Positions 25,117 through 32,875 of a stretch of DNA of 64,000 nt are shown here, piece by piece (within the stretch, counting starts at the first letter, position 1; each line of letters begins with the position of its first letter). The DNA comes from JANQFM01 sp035471925. GTDB taxonomy: Bacteria > Acidobacteriota > UBA6911 > RPQK01 > DATIPO01. The stretch spans positions 1 through 64,000 of the forward strand of contig DATIPO010000223.1 of NCBI GenBank assembly GCA_035471925.1. Direction: 5' to 3'. The position numbers and the translations under genes are program-made. The notes under the pieces were generated by a model that was not told the DNA's origin, made no database searches, and saw only the letters and a list, made by a program, of their open reading frames with translations.

Positions 25117-26760
25117 TTATTCCTTCTCCTCCGAACCGCTCTCTTGGGTCTCTTCGGAGACTTCGTCTTCAGATTTTTCTTGTGGGCTCTCCTCCGGGGA
25201 GGATTCGTCGTCGCCCTCCTCTTCGGCTTCTTCGGCCTCTTCGGAATCTCCGTCAGAGTCTTCTCCGACGGAACCCAGCAGTTCTTCAGCCGTCAGGTTC
25301 TCGAGGTCGGCGGCCTCGGCTTGAGTCTCATCTTCTTCCTCGGCCTCTTCGGAATCTTGGTCTTCTTCCTCTTCCTTCTGGTCGGATTCTTCTCCTACTC
25401 CGCCCAGGACATCTTCGGCGCTCAGTTCGCCTTCTTCAGCCGCCGTGTCCTCAGCCGTCTCGTCCTCATCCTCGAACTCCTCGTCTTCGAGTTCGTCCTC
25501 GCTCCGGGCATGCAAGAAGGCCCGGGCCCGCGAGATCAAGTCCTGAGCCGTATCGTCTTCCATTCCGGTCTTTTCAGCCAGCGTGCCGGGACCCGATTCG
25601 ACCAGGTCTTCGACGGTTTCAAAGCCCGCCTCTTCCAGCATCTCCTGCTGTTCCTCGGTGATGGACAGGGATACCTCTTCCTCCGGGAACTGCTCTTCCA
25701 TCTGGCTGAGGATCTCGCGTTTTTTCTCCTCGGCGCTCTTGATGTCGATTTCCCAGCCCAGCAGCCGCGAAGCCAGGCGGACGTTCTGTCCTTTCTTGCC
25801 GATGGCCAGCGAGAGCTGGTCCTCGGGGACGATGACCTCCAGCACGTTTTCTTCCAGGTCGCTGATCAGCACCTTGGAGATGCGGGCCGGGTTGAGGGCG
25901 TTGATGGCGTATTCCACGATGTCGTCGGAATACTGAATGATGTCGATCTTCTCGCCTCTCAACTCCCGGATGACAGCGTTGATGCGGCTGCCCTTCATGC
26001 CCACGCAGGCGCCCACCGGATCCACCGTGTCGTCCTTGGAGGCCACGGCCACCTTGGCCCGTTCGCCGCCTTCGCGGACGGCGTTTTTGATCACAACGGT
26101 GCCGTCGTAAACCTCGGGAATCTCGCGCTCGAAGAGGCGGATCAGCAAGGATGGGTCGGTGCGCGAAACCACGATTTGCGGCCCTTTCGACACCCGGTGC
26201 ACCTTGATGATGCTGATGCTGACGCGGTCGCCGGGGTTGTACTGCTCGATACGCGATTGCTCGCTGTAGGGCAGCAGGGCCTCAATCCGCTTGCGGCCGA
26301 TCTCAAGAATGACGTCGCGGCCTTCGCGGCGGCGCACGACGCCGTTCTCCATGTCGCCGATGCGGTCCTTGAATTCCTCGTAGATCTGTTCCCGTTCCGC
26401 TTCGCGGATCTTCTGGTTGATGACTTGCTTGGCCGTCTGGGCCGAAATCCGGCCCAGTTCGAGGGTGGGTTTGGGAATCTCGATATAGTCGCCGACCTCG
26501 AAAGAGGGGTCGATGTCGACAGCCTCCTCCAGAGACATCTGCTCGTCCGGATCCTCAACCTCTTCGACGATTTCCTTGACTGCGAAGACCTCGATCATGC
26601 CCGTCTCGAGGTCGAGCCGGGCTTGCAGGTTTTCCGTGGTCTTGAAAAACTTTTTGGCAGCAGCGACCATGGCATCTTCGATAGCACCGCGGATGATGTC
26701 CGCGTCGATGCCCTTCTCCTTGCTGATCATGTCGATCTGCTGACCTAATATATTCGCCAT
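25117..26760 (-). CDS. nusA: Transcription termination/antitermination factor NusA with acidic tail
   Basis: NusA binds RNA polymerase and nascent RNA and controls pausing and termination. In order, the chain shows the N-terminal polymerase-binding domain (1-125), S1 (about 135-200, NGVVRRREGRDVILEIG), KH1/KH2 (about 230-345, VGACVGMKGSRINAV and LAIGKKGQNVRLA), and a helix-hairpin domain near 370-425. The last 120 residues are almost wholly Glu, Asp, Ala and Ser, an extension absent from most NusA. GAGG lies 8 bases before the ATG. ylxR and an L7Ae gene, often found between nusA and infB, are absent. Confidence 0.96.
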   Translation of the reverse strand: MANILGQQIDMISKEKGIDADIIRGAIEDAMVAAAKKFFKTTENLQARLDLETGMIEVFAVKEIVEEVEDPDEQMSLEEAVDIDPSFEVGDYIEIPKPTLELGRISAQTAKQVINQKIREAEREQIYEEFKDRIGDMENGVVRRREGRDVILEIGRKRIEALLPYSEQSRIEQYNPGDRVSISIIKVHRVSKGPQIVVSRTDPSLLIRLFEREIPEVYDGTVVIKNAVREGGERAKVAVASKDDTVDPVGACVGMKGSRINAVIRELRGEKIDIIQYSDDIVEYAINALNPARISKVLISDLEENVLEVIVPEDQLSLAIGKKGQNVRLASRLLGWEIDIKSAEEKKREILSQMEEQFPEEEVSLSITEEQQEMLEEAGFETVEDLVESGPGTLAEKTGMEDDTAQDLISRARAFLHARSEDELEDEEFEDEDETAEDTAAEEGELSAEDVLGGVGEESDQKEEEEDQDSEEAEEEDETQAEAADLENLTAEELLGSVGEDSDGDSEEAEEAEEEGDDESSPEESPQEKSEDEVSEETQESGSEEKE

Positions 26761-26798
26761 TTATATCGCCTCAACGCGTTCGGCCGCGTCCCCTCTCG

Positions 26799-27254
26799 TT
26801 AATCGAAATGGTAGACCAGATTCGCCTTTTTAATCTTCTCGAAGGGAATCCGGTAAAGAGTCCCGTCGCAGTTCATCGTGACGACTCCATTGCTGAAGTC
26901 TTCGATGACTCCCTTGAAGTTCCTTCGACCGTCGATTTTTTCCAGCGCCTGAAGACGGATCTCCTTCCCCGCGAAGCGCCGATAATCGTCGGCTTTGAAG
27001 AGCGGCCGCTCGATCCCGGGCGAAGAAACTTCTAGGACGTACTTGCCATCGATGAAATCCTCGACTTCCAGCAACACCGCCAAGTGCTTGCTGACTTTCT
27101 GGCAGTCGTCCAGGTTGACTCCTTCAGGCTTGTCGATATAGACCCGCAAAATCGACGGTCGCGCGCCCGGGACGAACTCCACGTGCTCGATGCGGACGCC
27201 TTGCTCTTGAGCGACGCTGCGAGCCAGTTCTTCCGTGCGGGCTGCGACATCCAT
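26799..27254 (-). CDS. rimP: Ribosome maturation factor RimP
   Basis: RimP helps the 30S subunit mature. The 151-residue protein starts MDVAARTEELARSV and shows the family blocks VEFVPGARPSILRVYIDKPEGVNLDDCQ, split over residues 27-55, and the later LEVSSPGIERPL near 80-92, a highly conserved motif. It is the first gene of the operon. A promoter (27311-27340) and a hairpin-T-run (27261-27289) lie directly upstream of the ATG, so expression may be attenuated. The longer frame would read through these elements and is rejected. Confidence 0.94.
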   Translation of the reverse strand: MDVAARTEELARSVAQEQGVRIEHVEFVPGARPSILRVYIDKPEGVNLDDCQKVSKHLAVLLEVEDFIDGKYVLEVSSPGIERPLFKADDYRRFAGKEIRLQALEKIDGRRNFKGVIEDFSNGVVTMNCDGTLYRIPFEKIKKANLVYHFD

Positions 27255-27260
27255 AGGCCT

Positions 27261-27289
27261 AAAAACAAAAAAGTGGGCAAATGCCCACT
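27261..27289 (-). terminator. Leader terminator/attenuator upstream of rimP
   Basis: On the minus strand a 7-8 base stem (27289-27282 with 27279-27272) is followed by a T-rich run (27271-27261, TTTTTTGTTTTT). It ends 7 bases before the rimP ATG, downstream of the promoter. An alternative ACTC/GAGT hairpin (27287-27298) overlaps the first arm by three bases, so the two cannot form together. Confidence 0.7.
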
Positions 27290-27310
27290 CAAAAGAGTCT
27301 GCCCGAAGCA

Positions 27311-27340
27311 AGTATATTCCAAGAGCCGTTTCAGGTGCAA
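27311..27340 (-). promoter_or_regulatory. Vegetative promoter of the rimP-nusA-infB operon
   Basis: On the minus strand TTGCAC (27340-27335) and TATACT (27316-27311) are 18 bases apart, four and five of six matches to sigma-70 consensus. The predicted start lies near 27304, giving a leader of about 50 bases that contains the terminator-like hairpin. Confidence 0.72.
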
Positions 27341-27479
27341 GAAGGGCAGGGACCCCGAAAGGCCCAACCGCTCAAGCGCTCTCTGCATTCGAGCACAGTC
27401 CCCGACCATATCATGACCGAGGCGGCATTCCAACCTGGGTTTGGCATCCGCGTGCTCCGACGGAGGATGGCGGGGTTGC

Positions 27480-28883
27480 TCAGCGGCCGGAAGGGTCCTC
27501 GACTCTGCGCACCGTCCCCAAGCCTTGCAGCTTGGGTTCGAGGCGGGCGCCGGGTCCGCTCACGGCCAGGACGAAATCGTCGGTCGAGACGTGGCGTTTG
27601 ACTGCCGCCTGCAGCCGTCCGGCGTCGATGCGGTCGACGCGCAGGGCATAAGTGGTGACGTAGCCCGCCCCGATCTCGTAGAGGCTCATTTCCAGCAGCT
27701 TCTGCAGCCGGGTCAGAGGTTCTCTCAGCGAGGAGCGGAAATCCTCCAACGCCAGATCCTTGGCCTCGCGCAGGCGTTCCGGATCGATCTCGCCTTGGGA
27801 CACCGACTTGAGGAAGGCCCGCAAGCGCTTGAAATAGTCGGTGAGCCGGTCCGCTTCGCAGCGGATGCTCAATTGCAGATAGCCGGGCATCCGCCGCGCT
27901 TCCAGTTGCGGCTCGCCCTGGATGTGGGGTTGCGACTGCACTTCCTGAGCCCAGCTGGGCAGGCTCAACATCAGGTATTGCTCGAAGACCTTGAGGGCGT
28001 GGTAGTCGGGATCGGTCTTGGCCACGCCCAGGGTTCCCCAGCGCAGGACGGCCTTGTCGCTGTCGCTGTCCAGCAGAAGGATGTGTCCGCCGCTGACGGG
28101 TTGGGCGCGGCGGAATGTGAAGGGCAGCGCTTGGCGTCCCACCCAACTGCCCCAGCTTCGGCTCAGAGCCCGGAACGTGCGTTCCCGCTCGCCCGAGTGG
28201 TAGAAGGCCAACTGAGCCTGGTTGGGCATGATCAGCCGCCGGTACTGAATCTTGATGTCGTTGAGGGTGATGGCCTGCAGCGATTTCAGCGTCCCCTTGA
28301 GGGGACGGCCGTAAGGATTGGGAACGAACAACTCGGCGTGCAGCAATTCCTGGCTGCGCAGCTCCGGATCCTCGGCATCCTGCCGCCGCTCCTGCAAGAC
28401 CGCCGCACGGGCCTCTTCGAAGCTCTGCTCGCTGAAGGCCGGACGGATGACGATGTCGGCCAGCAAAGAGAGGATCTCCGGCATGCGGCCGGTGGGTCCG
28501 CTGCCCAGGAAATAGATGGCGTCGTAATCGACCCTGGCCTCTATGCGGGCGTTGAGCGAGTTGAGCGCGAAGCGCATCTGCTCGGGCGTCCGCCCCTCGG
28601 TGGAGGTCAGCATCATGCGCGTCATCAAGAGGGTCGACCCCCACTTCTCAACCGGATCGAAAGCCGCACCGTTGCGGATCATGAGCAGGAACTGAGACTC
28701 CTCCCGGGTCGTTGGCAGGAAGAGGATTTCCATTCCGTTGAGCAGGGACTCCTTCTCGAATTGAGGCAGTTCAAGCGGCTTGGAAGCCGCCGACTGCGCC
28801 TGCGCGGGAGTGCCCCAGAGTGGGATCCACAGGAGGAGTGTTGCCAGAAGCAGGGCGCAAGATGGTGTTCTCATAAAGTCCAT
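27480..28883 (-). CDS. M16 peptidase-family protein lacking the zinc motif (exported)
   Basis: The 467-residue product has a signal peptide (ALLLATLLLWIPLWGTPAQAQ). The rest follows the two-domain M16 fold: LNGMEILFLP, then LLMTRMMLTSTEGR where active enzymes carry HxxEH. That zinc motif is missing, so this is a non-catalytic member or partner subunit. The second domain starts near residue 255 (RAQPVSGGHILLLDSDSDKAVLRWG). It is transcribed divergently from the active M16 gene at 28917, with only 33 bases between start codons. Two starts are possible (28883 and 28874). Confidence 0.85.
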   Translation of the reverse strand: MDFMRTPSCALLLATLLLWIPLWGTPAQAQSAASKPLELPQFEKESLLNGMEILFLPTTREESQFLLMIRNGAAFDPVEKWGSTLLMTRMMLTSTEGRTPEQMRFALNSLNARIEARVDYDAIYFLGSGPTGRMPEILSLLADIVIRPAFSEQSFEEARAAVLQERRQDAEDPELRSQELLHAELFVPNPYGRPLKGTLKSLQAITLNDIKIQYRRLIMPNQAQLAFYHSGERERTFRALSRSWGSWVGRQALPFTFRRAQPVSGGHILLLDSDSDKAVLRWGTLGVAKTDPDYHALKVFEQYLMLSLPSWAQEVQSQPHIQGEPQLEARRMPGYLQLSIRCEADRLTDYFKRLRAFLKSVSQGEIDPERLREAKDLALEDFRSSLREPLTRLQKLLEMSLYEIGAGYVTTYALRVDRIDAGRLQAAVKRHVSTDDFVLAVSGPGARLEPKLQGLGTVRRVEDPSGR

Positions 28884-28896
28884 GGCGGAAAAGGGT

Positions 28897-28908
28897 ATTT
28901 TATAAAAT
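28897..28908. promoter_or_regulatory. Perfect AT palindrome between divergent M16 genes
   Basis: ATTTTATAAAAT is a 12-base perfect palindrome in the 33-base gap. It gives a TAAAAT -10-like hexamer on each strand (28903-28908 plus; 28902-28897 minus). The plus-strand gene would start 8 bases after its -10, so its message would be leaderless. Confidence 0.55.
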
Positions 28909-28916
28909 GATGGGGA

Positions 28917-30194
28917 ATGATGCGAGAATCTGAGGGCTTGCTGGGGGGAGTCAGCCGTCATCGGCTCGATAACGGCCTGACCGTGCTGCTGCGCGAAGAT
29001 CATGCCGTGCCGGTTGTAACCAGCCTGATCTGCTACCGCGTAGGCTCACGCCATGAGGGTCCCGGACTGCGGGGCGTGTCCCATTTGCTGGAGCATCTCA
29101 TGTTCAAGGGCACGCGGCGTTACGCCAAAGGCGAGATCGACTACATCACCACCCGCTTGGGCGGCAGCAACAACGCTTTCACCTCCCTGGACTCCACCGC
29201 CTACTACTTCTCATTTGCCTCTGACCGCTGGCTGACCGCCTTGGACATCGAGGCCAGCCGCATGCGCGACAATCTCTTCGATGCCCGCGAGTTCGAGATG
29301 GAGAAGCAGGTGGTCATCGAAGAGCTCAAGATGGATCTCGATCAGCCCTGGAGCGCTCTGCGCTGCTGCATTGAACGAGAGGCCTTCCGCAGCCACCCTT
29401 ATCGTTACCCGGTCATCGGTCTGCTCGATGACCTGCGGGCCCTGACCCCGGAGCAGGTCGAGGACTTCTACGCCTCCCGCTACTGTCCTGCCAACGCCAT
29501 CCTGGTGTTGGTCGGGGACTTCCGCAAGGCGGCAGCGCTGGAAGCGGTGGAGAGACGCTTCGGGAGCATGCCGGCTGGAGAAGAATGCCGCTGCGAGCCG
29601 CCCCTGGAGGAGCCCCGCCAGGACGGTCCGCTGCGCCTGGAACTCGAGCGTCCGACTCGCATTGCCCGGCTGCTGGCGGCATTTCCGGCTCCTTCGGTGA
29701 GCCAGGACGCCCACTACCCCCTGCAGATTCTCGACCGGGTCCTCTCCGAGGGGAAGCTGTGCCGTCTCTACCGCAGTCTGGTGGAAGAGCAACGCATCGC
29801 TTCCTCAGCTTCCAGCGAGATCAACGAGACCTACCATCCTTACCTCCTGCTGGTGCGCATGGAGTTGCGCGGCCACGCCTCGCTGGAGGAGGCCGAAGAG
29901 CGGCTCTTTGAAGAAATGCGTCGCCTGGCCGGTCAAGCGCTGCCCGAGGACGATTTGGTACGGGCCCAGAACCAGTGCTGCACACAGGCCCTGCAGGACC
30001 TAGAAACGACCCTTGACCAGGCCATTCAGTTGGGCGTGCTGGAGTCGCTGGGAGGCTTCGAGTACTGGAACCGCTATTTCGAGCGCATCCGTTCGGTCAC
30101 GGGAAGGGACGTACAAAGAGCGGCAGCCCGCTATCTTGACCCGTCGCGGGCAGTAGTGGGACGCATGCCGGGCATTCCGCAGCAAGCAAAGTAA
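28917..30194 (+). CDS. Zinc peptidase, M16 family (active subunit)
   Basis: The zinc-binding motif HLLEHLMFKGT is at about residues 54-64, with the downstream glutamate region VVIEELKMD near residue 130. M16 enzymes degrade peptides in a closed chamber made of two homologous halves. In bacteria the catalytic and non-catalytic halves are often separate neighbouring genes, as here. No signal peptide is seen, so this one may be cytoplasmic or exported by another route. The gene is 5 bases from the following M16 gene and is clearly co-transcribed with it. Confidence 0.92.
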   Translation: MMRESEGLLGGVSRHRLDNGLTVLLREDHAVPVVTSLICYRVGSRHEGPGLRGVSHLLEHLMFKGTRRYAKGEIDYITTRLGGSNNAFTSLDSTAYYFSFASDRWLTALDIEASRMRDNLFDAREFEMEKQVVIEELKMDLDQPWSALRCCIEREAFRSHPYRYPVIGLLDDLRALTPEQVEDFYASRYCPANAILVLVGDFRKAAALEAVERRFGSMPAGEECRCEPPLEEPRQDGPLRLELERPTRIARLLAAFPAPSVSQDAHYPLQILDRVLSEGKLCRLYRSLVEEQRIASSASSEINETYHPYLLLVRMELRGHASLEEAEERLFEEMRRLAGQALPEDDLVRAQNQCCTQALQDLETTLDQAIQLGVLESLGGFEYWNRYFERIRSVTGRDVQRAAARYLDPSRAVVGRMPGIPQQAK

Positions 30195-30199
30195 AGATC

Positions 30200-31507
30200 A
30201 TGGGCAAACCACAAAAGCATGTCCGCCGTCAGCTCGGCGGCTATGACCTGAATCTCTCCAGACGGCGTCTGGACAATGGGCTGACGCTTTTGGTGTCGGA
30301 GTCCTCCCGCCTGCCTACCGTCACTGTCAGCGCCTACGTTCTGGCGGGTTCCGACCAGAACCCCCAAGGCTGTGCCGGACTTTCCGAACTGACGGCGCGT
30401 TTGCTCGACGAAGGCAGCCACCGCCGCTCGGCCCGCCAAACGTCCGCCCTGATCGAGAATGAAGGAGGCAGTCTCAACATCTTCGCCCGCCGCGAGATCA
30501 CCGGACTCTCCTTTCAAGCTCGCAGCCAAAGCCTGGCCACCGGTTTGCAGGTGCTTTACGAACTGTTGGCCGAGCCGGTCTTCCCCGAGTCCGCCTTGCG
30601 GGATGAGAAAGAGCGTCTGCTGGGCGACCTGGACGCCATGGAAGACGAACCGCAAAACGTGGCCGGACGGCTCTTCAACAGCGAGATCTACAAGGGGACG
30701 CCGCTGCAGTATCCCTATCTGGGAACTCGGAAGCACGTCCAGGACCTCACGGTAGAGGAGGTAAGGCGTTTTCATCGCCTCAAGTATTCGCCTGCCAACA
30801 CCGTCCTTGTGGTGGTGGGGGACGTTCGGCCGGGGGACGTCGAGGAAGCCGCGGCCGAGCGCTTTGCCGGCTGGACGAATCCCGCCTTGCAGCGGCAGAG
30901 CATCGACATCCCTCCCCGCCAGAGTCTGCCCGTCCTCTTGCAGGAACCCATGCCGACCGAACAGATCCACATCGCCATGGGACACCTGGGAGTGACCCGC
31001 ACCAATCCCGATTTCCACCGCCTTCAGGTGCTGGACGTAATCCTGGGCAGCGGGCCCGGCTTCACCAGCCGCATCCCCCGTATTTTGCGCGACGACCTGG
31101 GTCTGGCTTACTTGACCTACTCCAACATCACGGCTTCGGCGGGACTGTATCCCGGACGCTTCGTGGCCTACTTGAGCACCTCGCCCCAAAACCGGCAGGA
31201 GGCGCTGACACGCCTTCCCCAAGAAATCGCAGCCATGGCCCAAGGAGCGTTCACCGACGAGGAGCTGGAAACGGCTCAGGACTTCCTGACGGGGAACTTC
31301 GTGTTCGATTTCGAGTCCAATGACAATGTGGGACGCTTCTTGCTGGCGACAGAGCTGTTCGGGTTGGGCATCGACTATCCCGACCGCTACCCGGAGATGA
31401 TTCGCCAGGTGAGCCGCCAGGACGTCCGGCGGGTGGCGGAACGCTATCTCGATCCGGTAAACTGCACCACAGTGATCGTGGGACCGCCCAGTCCCGGCCA
31501 GGGGTAA
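30200..31507 (+). CDS. M16 peptidase-family protein, non-catalytic partner
   Basis: The 435-residue protein has the M16 fold (RRLDNGLTLLVSESSRLPTVTVSAYVLAGS, read in parts) but SELTARLLDEG replaces the HxxEH zinc motif. The C-terminal half keeps the conserved R/Y substrate-binding region (LGSGPGFTSRIPRILRDDLGLAY). It follows the active M16 gene by 5 bases, the standard arrangement for an active/inactive heterodimer. A Pal-like lipoprotein gene follows. Confidence 0.9.
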   Translation: MGKPQKHVRRQLGGYDLNLSRRRLDNGLTLLVSESSRLPTVTVSAYVLAGSDQNPQGCAGLSELTARLLDEGSHRRSARQTSALIENEGGSLNIFARREITGLSFQARSQSLATGLQVLYELLAEPVFPESALRDEKERLLGDLDAMEDEPQNVAGRLFNSEIYKGTPLQYPYLGTRKHVQDLTVEEVRRFHRLKYSPANTVLVVVGDVRPGDVEEAAAERFAGWTNPALQRQSIDIPPRQSLPVLLQEPMPTEQIHIAMGHLGVTRTNPDFHRLQVLDVILGSGPGFTSRIPRILRDDLGLAYLTYSNITASAGLYPGRFVAYLSTSPQNRQEALTRLPQEIAAMAQGAFTDEELETAQDFLTGNFVFDFESNDNVGRFLLATELFGLGIDYPDRYPEMIRQVSRQDVRRVAERYLDPVNCTTVIVGPPSPGQG

Positions 31508-31555
31508 GGAACGCTTTCTGCCGCGCGGAGGGGGCCTGGGCAAGCGAGCAGGGGA

Positions 31556-32338
31556 TTGATCTTGAATTTTCACCGCATCTTGATGGCGCTTCTGATGACG
31601 CTTTTGCTGGCCGCGTGCGGCGAGCGCAAGGTCCCAGTGGCCTCGCCTCCGAGTGCTGACCGCAGCGGTACCAGTGCGCCGACTCCGGCCGACACGCCTG
31701 TTGCGGCTCCCACCGCCAGTCTCCGGGCCGAACCTCTGCAAGTCAGCGCGGGGGAGCCTTCCCTGCTCGATTGGCAAGCGGCCTACGCCTCCCAGGTCAC
31801 GTTGGAGCCCGGCATCGGCGAGGTCGACGCTGAGGGCCGTCTGCAGGTCTACCCCGAGCAAACCACCACCTACACTCTGAACGCCGTGGGGCCCGGAGGC
31901 TCGGTGTCCCGTTCGGTGACCGTCGAAGTGCGAGCCGATGCTGATGAGATGGAAGTCGAAGACATTAATCCCGATTTGCCTCTGGAGGAGCGCTTCAAAA
32001 GGTCCGTCAAGCCGGTCTTTTTCGAATTTGACAAGGCCGAACTCGGTCCTCAGGCCCGCCGGACGCTCGACTCCAATCTGGAGTGGCTGACCCTGGCTGA
32101 AAACCTGCAGGTCCGCTTTCTGGTGGAGGGCCATTGCGACCAAAGGGGCACCGACGAATACAATTTGGCCTTAGGCGACCTGAGAGCTCAGGTGGTGAAG
32201 GACTATCTCGTTCGCGGCGGCGTCGATCCGGCGCGGATCTCCACCGTTTCCTACGGCGAAGAACGCCCCTTCGCCTTGGGGAACAATGAAGAGGACTTCG
32301 CGCTCAACCGCCGGGCCCATTTTGTGCTGATCCCTTAG
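31556..32338 (+). CDS. Pal/OmpA-family peptidoglycan-associated lipoprotein
   Basis: A lipobox (MTLLLAAC) marks an outer-membrane lipoprotein. A Pro/Ala/Thr-rich linker leads to an Ig-like strand-rich domain (about 55-125) and an OmpA C-terminal domain (about 150-258) with the peptidoglycan-binding pattern VEGHCDQRGTDEYNLALG and RR at the end. This is the Pal type that ties the outer membrane to the wall. The start is not certain: TTG at 31556 or 31562, or ATG at 31583, share the ribosome site AGGGG. Tol genes are not in the window. Confidence 0.88.
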   Translation: MILNFHRILMALLMTLLLAACGERKVPVASPPSADRSGTSAPTPADTPVAAPTASLRAEPLQVSAGEPSLLDWQAAYASQVTLEPGIGEVDAEGRLQVYPEQTTTYTLNAVGPGGSVSRSVTVEVRADADEMEVEDINPDLPLEERFKRSVKPVFFEFDKAELGPQARRTLDSNLEWLTLAENLQVRFLVEGHCDQRGTDEYNLALGDLRAQVVKDYLVRGGVDPARISTVSYGEERPFALGNNEEDFALNRRAHFVLIP

Positions 32339-32352
32339 GCTAAGATCTTCTC

Positions 32353-32868
32353 ATGTTCAAGAAAGAGCAACGCCAGTCCTCCTTGAATCCCATGCTCGTG
32401 ATCCCCGCAGCGGCTTTGCTGGTCGTGATCTTGGGCTTGGCGGTCTATTTCTTGACTCCCGGACCTCCTCCCCCGCCCGGCGAAGTGGAGGGGATGATCC
32501 GCCAAGGCGATGCTGAGTTTGAGCGCTTCAGCCAGAGCATCCGACTGGAAAACAGCAGCATCAGCATGACCGCCAACTTCAGCGGAGGAGAGACCGCCCT
32601 CTTCAAAGCCGCCCTCCTCAACCTCACCACCCACACGGTGGACGCAGTCGAGGTCGAACTGCAGTTCTTCAATTATGAGGACCGCGTGGGAGAAGTGACG
32701 CGCATGGTGCTCCATCCTCACGACGACGAAGCCATGCCGCCCCAGCATGAGAGGGGCGTCAGCATCGCTCTCGACGAGGAACACTTCCCCGAGGGCTGGC
32801 ATCGGCAGCACGCCGAGATGCACTTGCATGGATTCCGCTTCGCCCGCCAACCTGAGCCGGTCCAATAG
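32353..32868 (+). CDS. Single-pass membrane protein of unknown function
   Basis: I do not recognise a family. A short cytoplasmic start is followed by one membrane helix (MLVIPAAALLVVILGLAVYFL) and a proline-rich hinge. The exported part of about 120 residues has a beta-sandwich-like pattern (ISMTANFSGGETALFKAALLNLTT, VEVELQFFNYEDRVGEV). Such domains resemble small DUF-type folds of acidobacterial envelope proteins. It starts 14 bases after the Pal gene and is likely in the same transcript; it meets the phosphatase gene convergently. Confidence 0.62.
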   Translation: MFKKEQRQSSLNPMLVIPAAALLVVILGLAVYFLTPGPPPPPGEVEGMIRQGDAEFERFSQSIRLENSSISMTANFSGGETALFKAALLNLTTHTVDAVEVELQFFNYEDRVGEVTRMVLHPHDDEAMPPQHERGVSIALDEEHFPEGWHRQHAEMHLHGFRFARQPEPVQ

Positions 32869-32875
32869 GACGGTT

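Noticed and set aside
25144..26748. 534-residue plus-strand frame opposite nusA
   Set aside because: It mirrors the conserved NusA gene and has no independent coding evidence.
30131..32143. 670-residue minus-strand frame opposite the M16 and Pal genes
   Set aside because: It spans two well supported genes on the other strand, including their intergenic gap, and matches no family.
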